The translations under genes were made by a program, and so were the position numbers. A stretch of 64,000 nt of DNA from Flavobacteriaceae bacterium PS02337 (GTDB lineage: Bacteria; Bacteroidota; Bacteroidia; Flavobacteriales; Flavobacteriaceae): assembly GCA_029959285.1 (NCBI GenBank), contig JASCOE010000005.1, positions 124,001 to 188,000 of the forward strand. The letters are read 5' to 3'. The notes beneath the pieces were generated by a model. It ran no database searches, had not been told where the DNA came from, and saw nothing but the letters and a program-made list of their open reading frames with translations. This document shows, piece after piece, positions 17,005 through 26,104 of this stretch. Positions within the stretch are counted from its first letter, which is position 1; each line of letters begins with the position of its first letter.

Positions 17005-19506
17005 ATGAAAAGAATAATTTTACTCAACCTATTTTTTGTACTTGCATTTGCGAGTATTGCTACTGCACAAACGAAAGTGAGTGGAATTGTTTTGGACAAG
17101 TCTAATCAGCCGATACCTTTTGCAAATGTTGTTTTTAAAGGCTCAAATACTGGAATTGTTTCTAATGAAGACGGACGTTTTTATTTAGAATCACCAAATA
17201 CTTATACAGCATTAATAGTTACTTCGGCAGGATTTTCAGATAAAGAAGTTCCTTTAGAAAAAGCTGTTAATTATAATTTCAAAATTGTTTTAGGCGAAGC
17301 CGAAGCACTGAATGAAGTCGTAATTTACACAGGAAAAACGTCAAAAAAAAATAATCCGGCATTGGATATTTTGAGAAAAATATGGGAAAGAAAACGTAAA
17401 AACGGACTTTACCAATTCAATCAATATCAAATGCAGAAGTACGAAAAAGTCGAGTTTGATATGAACACGATTGATAGTGCTTTTATGAAAAACAAACTTT
17501 TCAAAGGAATGGAGTTTGTCTTCAATCATGTTGATACTTCTGATGTTACGGGAAAAACATATCTTCCAATATTCATCAACGAATCTGTTTATGATGTTTA
17601 CGGAGATAATAAATTAAAGAAAGTAAAAGAGAATCTTAAAGGAAATAAAATGTCTGGTTTTAACGGAAATCAGCAGATTTTAGCCTTTGTAAAAGATCTT
17701 TATTCAGATTATAATATTTACGACAATCACCTTAAATTTTTCGATAAAAGTTTTACAAGTCCGCTTTCAAAAACAGGAATCGACGTGTATAACTATGTCT
17801 TAAAAGACAGTGCTTTTATTGATAAAAAATGGTGTTTTAATATTGTTTTTTATCCAAGACGTAAAAACGAATTGACTTTTAAAGGTGATTTTTGGGTTAA
17901 TGATACCACGTTTGCCATCAAGAAAATTAATATGGGCGTTACTAAAAGTGCCAATATTAACTGGGTAAAAGATATTTATATCGAACAGGAATTTGAAGTA
18001 GAAAACGATTCTGTTTTCCTTTTGACTCGCGATTATATGATGTCTGATTTTGCTTTAAATAAAAAAGAAAAATCAAAAGGAGTTTATGGAAAACGAACGA
18101 CTTTGTATAGAAATCATACATTCAATATTCAAAAACCAGAGAAATTTTATAAAGAAGAAGTCAATTTTATAGACAATGCGGTCTATGAACGACCGCCTGA
18201 ATTCTGGGAAGAAAATCGTTTTGAAAAATTAAATAAAGACGAAGCGGGTATTTATAAAATGCTCGATACATTGCAGACAGTCAAGCGATTTAAGCAATTG
18301 TATAGTCTCGTCTCCATTTTAGGAAGTGGTTATGTCGAATTTAAGAACTTCGATTACGGTCCTATTTATTCGACTTTTGGTTATAATGAAGTGGAAGGTT
18401 TGAGGCTAAGAGTTGGAGGAAGAACGTATTTTGGTCCAAATGATCCTTGGCGTATTCAAGCTTACACGGCTTACGGATTTGATGATAATAAATTCAAATA
18501 CGGACTTTCTGGAAAATGGATGGTTGATAAGAAAAACCGTGTCATTATTTCTGGAGGAAACAGGCGGGACATTGAACAAATTGGAGCCAGTTTAACCACA
18601 ACAAATGACGTTTTGGGGCGAAGTTTTGCATCTTCTGCCTTGTTTACAACGGGAAGTAACGGAAAATTGACCAACATTAATTTGAGTAATGTTTCTGTTG
18701 AAATGGAAGCTAAAAAGAATTTTATTGTTTCTGCAGGATTCTCTTATAGAACATTAGAATCGGCTTCAAAGACCTTTAGTTTAGATTATTATACAACATT
18801 ACCAACTGCCGCAAATCCGATGGGAGTTATAAAAAGTGATGTAAAACAAACAGAAGCAAATATTCAATTTGAATATATGCCAAACCGAAAAACTATTGGT
18901 TATGGTGTTGAAAGAGATTTAGTTGATAGTCCTTTTAGTCATTTCTTTGTTAACTTTAGTTACGGTCTAAAAGGTGTTATGGATAGTGATTTTGCTTACG
19001 AAAAAATCCAAATCTTTTACAAACAGCCAATCATTATTGGACCATTAGGAAGATCAAATATTATTTTAGAAACAGGAAAAACATTCGGAACAATTCCGTT
19101 AGGTCTAATGAGTGTGATTCCTGGAAACCAAACTTATTTTACAATCGAAAATACGTTTAGTAACCTTAATTTCTACGAATTTGTAACCGATCAATATACT
19201 ACTTTGCAATGGAATCATGATTTCGGAGGAAGATTGTTTGCAAGAATTCCATTTATGAGAAAATTAAATTGGAGAGAATTCATTGGAGTTAGAGCCGTTC
19301 ACGGAACTATTTCTGATGCCAATCGTGCTATCAATGCTTCAGGATTGCCATATAATGCTCCAGAAAAAGTATATTGGGAATATAATGCTGGAATTGGAAA
19401 TATCTTCAAAGTTTTCCGTCTTGATTTTTCTTGGAGAGGGAATTATTTAGATATGCCAGATGCACATAAATTTGCTATAAAAGGATCTTTCGGATTCTAT
19501 TTCTAG
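17005..19506 (+). CDS. DUF5686 outer-membrane protein with carboxypeptidase-like regulatory domain
   Basis: An 833-residue exported protein. The signal peptide (MKRIILLNLFFVLAFASIATA) is followed by a CarboxypepD_reg-like domain (about residues 22-105, SGIVLDKSNQPIPFANVVF) and the DUF5686 region with predicted beta-barrel strands, ending in the aromatic KGSFGFYF. The family is abundant in Bacteroidota and its function is unknown; outer-membrane location is inferred from the barrel-like C-terminus. The start at 17005 is chosen because upstream in-frame starts lie inside the pdhB terminator. Confidence 0.88.
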   Translation: MKRIILLNLFFVLAFASIATAQTKVSGIVLDKSNQPIPFANVVFKGSNTGIVSNEDGRFYLESPNTYTALIVTSAGFSDKEVPLEKAVNYNFKIVLGEAEALNEVVIYTGKTSKKNNPALDILRKIWERKRKNGLYQFNQYQMQKYEKVEFDMNTIDSAFMKNKLFKGMEFVFNHVDTSDVTGKTYLPIFINESVYDVYGDNKLKKVKENLKGNKMSGFNGNQQILAFVKDLYSDYNIYDNHLKFFDKSFTSPLSKTGIDVYNYVLKDSAFIDKKWCFNIVFYPRRKNELTFKGDFWVNDTTFAIKKINMGVTKSANINWVKDIYIEQEFEVENDSVFLLTRDYMMSDFALNKKEKSKGVYGKRTTLYRNHTFNIQKPEKFYKEEVNFIDNAVYERPPEFWEENRFEKLNKDEAGIYKMLDTLQTVKRFKQLYSLVSILGSGYVEFKNFDYGPIYSTFGYNEVEGLRLRVGGRTYFGPNDPWRIQAYTAYGFDDNKFKYGLSGKWMVDKKNRVIISGGNRRDIEQIGASLTTTNDVLGRSFASSALFTTGSNGKLTNINLSNVSVEMEAKKNFIVSAGFSYRTLESASKTFSLDYYTTLPTAANPMGVIKSDVKQTEANIQFEYMPNRKTIGYGVERDLVDSPFSHFFVNFSYGLKGVMDSDFAYEKIQIFYKQPIIIGPLGRSNIILETGKTFGTIPLGLMSVIPGNQTYFTIENTFSNLNFYEFVTDQYTTLQWNHDFGGRLFARIPFMRKLNWREFIGVRAVHGTISDANRAINASGLPYNAPEKVYWEYNAGIGNIFKVFRLDFSWRGNYLDMPDAHKFAIKGSFGFYF

Positions 19507-19536
19507 ATGATATAAGGCACAAAGGTTCAAAGTTAC

Positions 19537-19570
19537 AAAGTCGCAGAGGTTTATTTCTTTGCGACTTTTT
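19537..19570 (+). terminator. Intrinsic terminator after the DUF5686 gene
   Basis: AAAGTCGCA and TGCGACTTT pair over a 14-base loop and are followed by a T-run. It is preceded by word-like repeats (GGTTCAAAGTTACAAAG). Confidence 0.75.
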
Positions 19571-19639
19571 TTATTCTTAAATCTGTATGGAAAAAACGCT
19601 GTAACTTTCTGACTTTACGAGAACTAATTTCATTTTTCT

Positions 19640-19647
19640 TATTTTTG
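19640..19647 (+). promoter_or_regulatory. -7 promoter box of alkA
   Basis: TATTTTTG matches TAnnTTTG, 23 bases before the alkA start. Confidence 0.6.
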
Positions 19648-19670
19648 ATTTACTTTCGAAATCCAAAACT

Positions 19671-20270
19671 ATGCAAGAAGCTATTGATTTTCTTTCATCC
19701 AAAAATTCAATATTTCTAGAAATTATTGAAAAATATGGATTACCTCCCATTCCAAAACGTCCACAAGGTTTTGAAACTTTGGTATTGCTGATATTGGAGC
19801 AACAAGTTTCTATAGATTCGGCGAAAGCCACTTTTCTAAAGATCAAAGCATATATAAGTTGTAATCCAGAAAACATGCTGATTCTGACCGATGAAGAATT
19901 TAGAAATCTAGGAGTAAGTCGTCAAAAAACAAAATACATTAAAATTTTGGCGGAAGCGATTCTAAACAAAGAATTAGATATTGAAAGTTTGCCATCAAAA
20001 TCAGCAGAACAAGTTCGAGAAGAACTAATCAAATTAAAAGGAATAGGAAATTGGACAATCGATATTTACTTAATGTTCTGTCTTCAAGAGCCTGATTTAA
20101 TTCCGCTTGGCGATATTGCAGTCATTAATACCATAAAAGAATTATTGAATATTCATGATAAAGAAGAAATGAAAAACCATACAGACCAATGGAGTCCATA
20201 CCGTTCTTATGCGACATATTTGCTCTGGCATTATTATCTAAAGAAAAGAAATCGAAAGATTACGTATTAA
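19671..20270 (+). CDS. alkA: DNA-3-methyladenine glycosylase II (HhH-GPD family)
   Basis: A 199-residue base-excision repair glycosylase that removes alkylated purines. The helix-hairpin-helix is seen as LIKLKGIGNWTIDIYLMF, followed by the catalytic Asp in PLGDIAVINTI. The short length matches the compact bacterial AlkA/MPG-II class that lacks the N-terminal beta domain of E. coli AlkA. It has its own promoter box and is followed by a separate promoter for ppa. Confidence 0.9.
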   Translation: MQEAIDFLSSKNSIFLEIIEKYGLPPIPKRPQGFETLVLLILEQQVSIDSAKATFLKIKAYISCNPENMLILTDEEFRNLGVSRQKTKYIKILAEAILNKELDIESLPSKSAEQVREELIKLKGIGNWTIDIYLMFCLQEPDLIPLGDIAVINTIKELLNIHDKEEMKNHTDQWSPYRSYATYLLWHYYLKKRNRKITY

Positions 20271-20340
20271 ATGCTTGTTTTTTAAACCCTAATGCGGATA
20301 ATTTAACCTTGTTTTTTATTGTAAAACTAGATTCTTTAGT

Positions 20341-20348
20341 TATTTTTG
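20341..20348 (+). promoter_or_regulatory. -7 promoter box of ppa
   Basis: TATTTTTG matches TAnnTTTG, 33 bases before the ppa start. Confidence 0.6.
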
Positions 20349-20381
20349 CAACCGAAATTATAGAAACAATAAAAAACGAAA

Positions 20382-20912
20382 ATGACCGCAGACAAATTAA
20401 CGACTTTCGATGTGTTAATCGAAATACCAAGAGGAAGCAGAAATAAATACGAATACGATTTTGAAATTAAAAGAATGCGTTTTGACAGAATGTTATTCTC
20501 TTCAATGATGTACCCAGCTGATTACGGATTCATTCCAGAAACTTTGGCTTTAGATGGTGATCCTCTTGACGTATTAGTTTTAATAAACGAACCAACTTTT
20601 CCTGGATGTGTTATTGAAGTAAAACCAATTGGTGTTTTCCATATGGCAGATGACAAAGGACCAGACGAAAAAATCATTTGTGTACCGGTTTCAGATCCAA
20701 TCTGGAATTCATTAAATGACCTTTCAGATATTAACGGACACTTATTGAAAGAAATTGAGCATTTCTTCCAAGTTTACAAAGATCTTGAAAACAAACAAGT
20801 AGATGTTGAAGGTTGGGGAGACGTTAAAGAAGCGTTTGCAATTATTGCTGAATGTACTAAGCGTTTTAACGATATTGAAAACAAACCAGAAGGATTATTT
20901 AGTATTAAATAA
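20382..20912 (+). CDS. ppa: Soluble inorganic pyrophosphatase (family I)
   Basis: A 176-residue cytoplasmic PPase that hydrolyses pyrophosphate. Visible are the family I motifs: EIPRGSRNKYEYDFE, YPADYGFIPETLALDGDPLDVLVL (metal-binding DGDPLD) and VSDPIWN. It sits directly upstream of the membrane pyrophosphatase hppA, so two enzymes for the same substrate are neighbours: one wastes the bond as heat, the other pumps ions. A terminator separates them. Confidence 0.96.
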   Translation: MTADKLTTFDVLIEIPRGSRNKYEYDFEIKRMRFDRMLFSSMMYPADYGFIPETLALDGDPLDVLVLINEPTFPGCVIEVKPIGVFHMADDKGPDEKIICVPVSDPIWNSLNDLSDINGHLLKEIEHFFQVYKDLENKQVDVEGWGDVKEAFAIIAECTKRFNDIENKPEGLFSIK

Positions 20913-20932
20913 TTTAAGCATACATATTTTAC

Positions 20933-20969
20933 AAAAAAAGCAATACTCCGTCAGGAGTATTGCTTTTTT
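20933..20969 (+). terminator. Intrinsic terminator between ppa and hppA
   Basis: AAAAAAGCAATACTCC and GGAGTATTGCTTTTTT form a 16-pair stem with loop GTCA, followed by T-rich DNA. Confidence 0.9.
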
Positions 20970-21024
20970 GTTTAAATTCGTTTTAGTTAGTTTGTTGACT
21001 ATTAACCAAAACCATTAATATATT

Positions 21025-23574
21025 ATGAATGCATTTATGATTTACCTGCCAATTGTAATGGCAGTTTTAGGATTACTTTTCATGGGAATAAAAAGGAGTT
21101 GGGTTTTAAAACAAGATGCTGGAGACGGTAAGATGAAAGAGATTTCAGATTACATTTACGAAGGAGCCTTAGCTTTCTTAAAAGCCGAATATAAATTACT
21201 AACCATTTTCGTAATTATTGCCAGTTTAGCTTTGGCAGGAATTACATTTATTCCAGGAGTTAAAACACATTTATTAATCGTAATTGCATTTATTTTTGGT
21301 GCTTTATTTTCGGCTTATGCTGGAAATATTGGAATGAAGATCGCAACCAAAACTAACGTTAGAACAACACAAGCTGCACGTACAAGTTTGCCGCAAGCTT
21401 TAAAAGTTTCTTTTGGCGGAGGAACTGTAATGGGACTTGGTGTTGCAGGTTTAGCCGTTTTAGGATTGACATCTTTCTTTATAATATTCTTTAATTTATT
21501 CTCTGGCGGAGTTTGGAAAGATACCGATACTATGACGGTTGTTTTAGAAACTCTAGCAGGATTTTCACTTGGTGCAGAATCAATTGCTTTATTTGCACGT
21601 GTTGGAGGCGGGATCTATACAAAAGCCGCTGACGTTGGTGCCGATTTAGTTGGTAAAGTTGAAGCTGGAATTCCAGAAGATGATCCTCGTAATCCGGCAA
21701 CAATTGCAGACAACGTAGGAGATAATGTTGGAGACGTTGCAGGAATGGGAGCCGATTTATTCGGATCTTATGTAGCAACCGTTTTAGCGGCAATGGTATT
21801 AGGAAATTATGTGATAAAAGATATGGGAGGAAGTATCAATGACGCTTTTGGCGGTATTGGTCCAATTTTACTTCCAATGGCAATTGCTGGTTTCGGAATT
21901 ATATTTTCGATTATAGGAACACTTTTAGTAAAAATTTCAGACGATAATGCAAAAGAAGCACAAGTGCAAAAAGCATTAAATATAGGAAACTGGGTTTCTA
22001 TTGTTTTAACTGCTGTTGCTTGTTACTTTTTAGTACAATATATGCTTCCAGAAACTATGCAGATGAGTTTCTTTGGAGAAGGATCAAAAGCTATTTCTTC
22101 ATTGCGTGTTTTTTACGCAACTTTAGTCGGATTAATTGTTGGTGGAGCTATTTCATCGGTAACAGAATATTACACGGGATTAGGGACAAAACCAGTTTTA
22201 GCGATTGTACAAAAATCTTCAACTGGTGCAGGAACAAACGTTATTGCAGGTTTAGCAACAGGAATGATTTCTACATTTCCAACTGTTATTTTGTTCGCTG
22301 TAGCCATTTGGATTTCTTATGCTCTAGCAGGATTTTATGGCGTTGCCTTGGCAGCTTCTGCAATGATGGCAACAACAGCAATGCAATTGGCAATCGATGC
22401 TTTCGGACCAATTTCTGATAACGCTGGAGGAATCGCAGAAATGAGCGAATTACCAAAAGAAGTTCGTACAAGAACCGATATTTTAGATTCAGTAGGAAAT
22501 ACAACTGCAGCGACTGGAAAAGGATTTGCTATTGCTTCTGCAGCTTTGACTTCATTGGCTTTATTTGCTGCTTATGTAACTTTTACAGGAATTGACGGAA
22601 TCAATATTTTTAAAGCGCCAGTTTTAGCAATGTTATTTGTCGGAGGAATGATTCCGGTTGTTTTCTCAGCTTTGGCAATGAATTCTGTTGGGAAAGCTGC
22701 AATGGATATGGTGTACGAAGTTCGTCGCCAGTTCAAAGAAATTCCAGGAATTATGGAAGGAACTGGAAAACCAGAATACGGAAAATGCGTTGAAATTTCT
22801 ACAAAAGCTGCTTTACGCGAAATGATGCTTCCTGGGATTTTGACAATCGGATTTCCTATTTTAATTGTTCTTTTAGGAAAATTAGTTTACTCAGATAATA
22901 ATCAGTTGATTGCTGAAATGTTAGGAGGATATATGGCTGGAGTTACGGTTTCTGGAGTTCTTTGGGCAGTTTTCCAAAATAATGCTGGAGGTGCTTGGGA
23001 TAACGCTAAAAAATCTTTTGAAGCTGGAGTAATGATCAACGGAGAAATGACTTATAAAGGTTCTGATGCGCACAAAGCTGCTGTAACCGGAGACACAGTT
23101 GGAGATCCGTTTAAAGATACTTCTGGACCTTCAATGAATATTTTAATTAAATTAACATGTTTGATCGGATTGGTAATTGCGCCAATTTTAGGTGAAGGAA
23201 GCACACATTCTGACATCGCAGGAAAAGCTTCTTGCTGTGCTAAAACAGAATTGCACGCAGGCGGAGTTTCTAAATGTGGTGATATGTCTGGAATGACAAA
23301 AGAGGAATGTATTAAAATGTGCAAAGAAAAAGGCTGTTCTCCAGAAGAAACAGCTAAATGTTTAGCTCATTTTGATGAAAATGGAAATCCTTACCAAAAA
23401 ACGGATTGTTTTGATACTAGTAAATACGAGAAAAAATCTGTTCGTGTTGAGGTTAAAAATATAAATGGTAAAACGACAGGAACAGTTACTAAAACTGAAA
23501 ATGGCAAAACAACAACAGAAGTTTTTGAAGGAACAGAAGAAGAAGTACAGGCAAAAGTAAATGCTGCGAAATAA
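21025..23574 (+). CDS. hppA: Ion-translocating membrane pyrophosphatase with a cysteine-rich C-terminal extension
   Basis: An 849-residue polytopic inner-membrane protein that couples pyrophosphate hydrolysis to H+ or Na+ export. The catalytic loops are present: DVGADLVGKVEAGIPEDDPRNPATIADNVGDNVGD and SDNAGGIAEM, NTTAATGKGFA, GDTVGDPFKDTSGPS. The Ala in NTTAATGK marks the K+-dependent class. The pump itself ends near residue 730; the usual family length is about 670-770. After it come some 115 residues with eight cysteines between about 736 and 794 (CC, KCG, EEC, KMC, KGC, KCL, DCF) and a charged tail. The ion carried is not settled by sequence alone here. Confidence 0.95.
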   Translation: MNAFMIYLPIVMAVLGLLFMGIKRSWVLKQDAGDGKMKEISDYIYEGALAFLKAEYKLLTIFVIIASLALAGITFIPGVKTHLLIVIAFIFGALFSAYAGNIGMKIATKTNVRTTQAARTSLPQALKVSFGGGTVMGLGVAGLAVLGLTSFFIIFFNLFSGGVWKDTDTMTVVLETLAGFSLGAESIALFARVGGGIYTKAADVGADLVGKVEAGIPEDDPRNPATIADNVGDNVGDVAGMGADLFGSYVATVLAAMVLGNYVIKDMGGSINDAFGGIGPILLPMAIAGFGIIFSIIGTLLVKISDDNAKEAQVQKALNIGNWVSIVLTAVACYFLVQYMLPETMQMSFFGEGSKAISSLRVFYATLVGLIVGGAISSVTEYYTGLGTKPVLAIVQKSSTGAGTNVIAGLATGMISTFPTVILFAVAIWISYALAGFYGVALAASAMMATTAMQLAIDAFGPISDNAGGIAEMSELPKEVRTRTDILDSVGNTTAATGKGFAIASAALTSLALFAAYVTFTGIDGINIFKAPVLAMLFVGGMIPVVFSALAMNSVGKAAMDMVYEVRRQFKEIPGIMEGTGKPEYGKCVEISTKAALREMMLPGILTIGFPILIVLLGKLVYSDNNQLIAEMLGGYMAGVTVSGVLWAVFQNNAGGAWDNAKKSFEAGVMINGEMTYKGSDAHKAAVTGDTVGDPFKDTSGPSMNILIKLTCLIGLVIAPILGEGSTHSDIAGKASCCAKTELHAGGVSKCGDMSGMTKEECIKMCKEKGCSPEETAKCLAHFDENGNPYQKTDCFDTSKYEKKSVRVEVKNINGKTTGTVTKTENGKTTTEVFEGTEEEVQAKVNAAK

Positions 23575-23577
23575 TAT

Positions 23578-23606
23578 CTTTGTCAAAGTTTTAAACTTTG
23601 ACAAAG
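23578..23606 (+). terminator. Palindrome just after hppA
   Basis: A nearly perfect palindrome (CTTTGTCAAAGTTT with its complement) begins four bases past the hppA stop. It has no strong T-run of its own, but the terminator at 23614-23649 follows at once. Confidence 0.6.
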
Positions 23607-23613
23607 CTTCTTA

Positions 23614-23649
23614 AAAATGCCTCTAAAATTATTAGAGGCATTTTTTATT
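23614..23649. terminator. Terminator, copy 1 of a 36-base direct repeat flanking the HigBA module
   Basis: AATGCCTCTAA and TTAGAGGCATT form the stem, flanked by A- and T-runs, so it works on both strands. Exactly the same 36 bases recur at 24399-24434 on the other side of the toxin-antitoxin genes. Confidence 0.85.
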
Positions 23650-24013
23650 GGTTTAAAGAATATTCTTTTATAAGTGTTGAAGCGGGAATATGGAGTTTTT
23701 CATTTAGAACTCTAATTTGTTTAATCGTCAAAGCCCTTTTTCTATTAAACAATTCAGAGACTCGAGAACGACTGTTTAAAATAATTCCTAAATCAGCATC
23801 AGTTAATCCATTCTGTTCCATCATGAACCTAATAGCTTCAATAGGATCGGGTTCTGGAATTGGATAATGTATCTCTTCATATTTCTCTATCAATGTAACT
23901 AGAATATCTAACTCGTCACCTTCAATAGTATCAGGTTTTGCATCAAAAAGAGAATTAGCTTTTTCTAAAGCCAAATTATAATCTTCCTCTGTTTTTATCG
24001 GTTTTATATTCAT
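23645..24013 (-). CDS. higA: HigA-like antitoxin with C-terminal helix-turn-helix
   Basis: A 122-residue protein. The first 60 residues are an acidic helical segment of the type that wraps a HigB toxin. Residues about 65-115 are a Cro/XRE helix-turn-helix (NGLTDADLGIILNSRSRVSELFNRKRALTIKQIRVL). It is expected to neutralise HigB and repress the operon. It follows the toxin gene by one base, the toxin-first order typical of higBA. Its stop codon lies inside the flanking terminator repeat. Confidence 0.88.
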   Translation of the reverse strand: MNIKPIKTEEDYNLALEKANSLFDAKPDTIEGDELDILVTLIEKYEEIHYPIPEPDPIEAIRFMMEQNGLTDADLGIILNSRSRVSELFNRKRALTIKQIRVLNEKLHIPASTLIKEYSLNQ

Positions 24014-24014
24014 T

Positions 24015-24311
24015 TTACAAATTTTTAATATCTTTTAAATCATCATATTCACTATGTGTTCCAACAAAAAGTATATACACAATTTGAGTTTCGTAATTGA
24101 TTTTTACAATTAAACGATAATGATTTCCGCAAATATTGAAAACTACTTTATTATTACCTACAAAATCTGCCGTACCGAAAAATGATTTTATAGTATTTGA
24201 ATTATCAAAATTGTTTTTGTCAAATACTTGGTACCAAGCTAATAATTGTTGTTTTGAATTTGGAAAACGTTCCCAAAAATTTTGCAACGTTCTCTTTGCT
24301 ATTATCCTCAT
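24015..24311 (-). CDS. higB: HigB-type toxin (RelE-like mRNA interferase)
   Basis: A 98-residue protein of the HigB_toxin family, related to RelE. The pattern AKRTLQNFWERFPNSKQQLLAWYQ, then FNICGNHYRLIVKINYETQIVYILFVGTHSEYDDL matches this family, with the final GTHSEYD motif conserved. Such toxins cleave mRNA on the ribosome. It is the first gene of the pair. Confidence 0.88.
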   Translation of the reverse strand: MRIIAKRTLQNFWERFPNSKQQLLAWYQVFDKNNFDNSNTIKSFFGTADFVGNNKVVFNICGNHYRLIVKINYETQIVYILFVGTHSEYDDLKDIKNL

Positions 24312-24323
24312 GATTTACTTTTG

Positions 24324-24355
24324 CAAATATATTTAATTTTTCCCAAATAGGGAAA
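24324..24355 (-). promoter_or_regulatory. higBA promoter and candidate autorepression operator
   Basis: The reverse strand has a -7 box TATATTTG at 24324-24331. Directly upstream, where the polymerase should bind, is the palindrome TTTCCC-AAATA-GGGAAA (24339-24355), a plausible HigA operator. Confidence 0.5.
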
Positions 24356-24398
24356 TTGCGTTTTAAAAAAAAACAAATGTAAGAAAATGTTTAAAAAT

Positions 24399-24434
24399 AA
24401 AATGCCTCTAAAATTATTAGAGGCATTTTTTATT
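24399..24434. terminator. Terminator, copy 2 of the 36-base direct repeat
   Basis: Identical in all 36 bases to 23614-23649, with the same stem and tracts. It terminates the dNK gene from the right and could terminate leftward-incoming transcription. Confidence 0.85.
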
Positions 24435-24460
24435 TCGTGTAAATTTGTGCAATTCGTGTT

Positions 24461-25075
24461 CTAAAACAACCCATTCAATTCAGCATCAATTCTATTAATG
24501 ATATCTCCTAAATCTTCAGGATTGTCAACAAAATTGATATTATCAACGTCAATAATTAAAAGTTTTCCTTTAGTATAAGTCTGAATCCAAGCTTCGTATC
24601 TTTCGTTCAAACGGCTTAAATAATCGATAGAAATAGAGTTTTCATATTCGCGCCCGCGTTTGTGAATTTGACCTACTAAATTCGGAATCGAACTTCTCAA
24701 ATAAATCAATAAATCTGGTGGTTTAACCAAAGATTCCATTAATTCGAATAAAGAAGTATAATTTTCAAAATCACGACTCGTCATTAATCCCATCGAATAT
24801 AAGTTGGGAGCAAAAATATAAGCATCTTCATATATCGTTCTGTCCTGAATGATTTTTTTTCCGCTTTCGCGAATTTGCTGCACTTGACGAAAACGACTGT
24901 TCAGGAAATAAATCTGAAGATTAAAAGACCAGCGCTCCATTTGATGATAGAAATCATCTAAATACGGATTATCAACTACATCTTCATAATGAGGTTCCCA
25001 TTTGAAATGTTTGGCTAATAATTTGGTCAGAGTAGTTTTTCCTGCGCCTATGTTTCCTGCTATTGCTATGTGCAT
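24461..25075 (-). CDS. Deoxynucleoside kinase
   Basis: A 204-residue P-loop kinase of the dNK family that phosphorylates deoxynucleosides for salvage. The Walker A is GNIGAGKTTL; the substrate Arg/Asp motif DRTIYEDAYIFA and the lid arginines (HKRGREYE) are visible. Specificity (dA, dG or dC) cannot be decided. Its ATG overlaps the stop of the upstream gene by one base (TAATG), so translation is probably coupled. Confidence 0.9.
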   Translation of the reverse strand: MHIAIAGNIGAGKTTLTKLLAKHFKWEPHYEDVVDNPYLDDFYHQMERWSFNLQIYFLNSRFRQVQQIRESGKKIIQDRTIYEDAYIFAPNLYSMGLMTSRDFENYTSLFELMESLVKPPDLLIYLRSSIPNLVGQIHKRGREYENSISIDYLSRLNERYEAWIQTYTKGKLLIIDVDNINFVDNPEDLGDIINRIDAELNGLF

Positions 25076-25890
25076 TACGGTGTTACGATTTTATAATTTG
25101 ATATATCTGTAGCTGTAAAAATAGATAAAATTTGGTCTTTGTAATAAAAATTGTCAAAGGTTTTTTCTAAAATTTTTATCTCAGAAACAGCTTCAGGATT
25201 TGATTTCTCGATTCCTTTAAAAAACAATAAATTATCCTTGCTGAATATATATTGTGCTGCATTAATTATAGTGATTTTATCAAAATCTGAGGTTTTGTTT
25301 AAAGAAGTTATCTTTCCGAAAATATCGCAAGAAAAGAAGTTGTTTTTTTTATCAATCCAATAAAACGTATTGAAATCGGTTTGATAATATTTAATCGGTT
25401 CTGTCAGCGGAATAGAAACGGTTTTATATTCATTTTTTAAATAATCAAAAAGACCAATTTGCTGATTTAAAGCGTTATAAATCCACAATTGATTTTGAGT
25501 TGACATTCCGATTGCGGTTACTACAATTGGCGTTGGATTTTGAGAAAAATTAATCTCCGTCATTTTATTCAATTGATTATCCAATAAAACAACGCTATTA
25601 AAATCTTCATAAAACAATACCATTTTCAGAGGATTTTGTAAATCAACTTTCGTGATTTTTCCTAGAGAAACGTTTTTATATTCAAAAACTTCATCTCCTT
25701 TTATTTTACTAAAAACATTGTTTTTAATTTGATAAGAATATCCGAACGCATCAAATCCTAAAAAATCATCTGAATTGTTTTTATACTGAGAAATTAAACT
25801 CGGAATTATGTTCAAATTCTGTGCAGAAAGTGCATTTATAGTGCAGAAAAGAAATATAGAGAATAAAATTTTTTGCACCTTTTTATACAT
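25075..25890 (-). CDS. Hypothetical periplasmic protein, coupled to the deoxynucleoside kinase gene
   Basis: A 271-residue protein with a signal peptide (KILFSIFLFCTINALSAQ). The rest alternates short beta-strand-like segments with repeated patterns such as QIGLFDYLKNEYKTVSIPL, which may be a propeller-like fold, but I cannot name a family. The stop overlaps the dNK start by one base, so the two are one transcript, although a link between a periplasmic protein and nucleoside salvage is not obvious. Confidence 0.75.
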   Translation of the reverse strand: MYKKVQKILFSIFLFCTINALSAQNLNIIPSLISQYKNNSDDFLGFDAFGYSYQIKNNVFSKIKGDEVFEYKNVSLGKITKVDLQNPLKMVLFYEDFNSVVLLDNQLNKMTEINFSQNPTPIVVTAIGMSTQNQLWIYNALNQQIGLFDYLKNEYKTVSIPLTEPIKYYQTDFNTFYWIDKKNNFFSCDIFGKITSLNKTSDFDKITIINAAQYIFSKDNLLFFKGIEKSNPEAVSEIKILEKTFDNFYYKDQILSIFTATDISNYKIVTP

Positions 25891-26104
25891 TAGAAATTGA
25901 TTTTCAAAAGTACCAAATTACGAAAAACCTTCGTTAGAAATCTACTTTTGGCCGTTAAACCTTTTTTTATTCTAATAGTCTAAAAAATAAGCGGTTCTAT
26001 CTATATTCTATAACCGTTAATATATTTAATTTTTTGTATCTTAAAATTAATAATACATTTGAATGTAAGTTTTCTCGGATTTACTCACTTTTAAAGAAAA
26101 TAAA

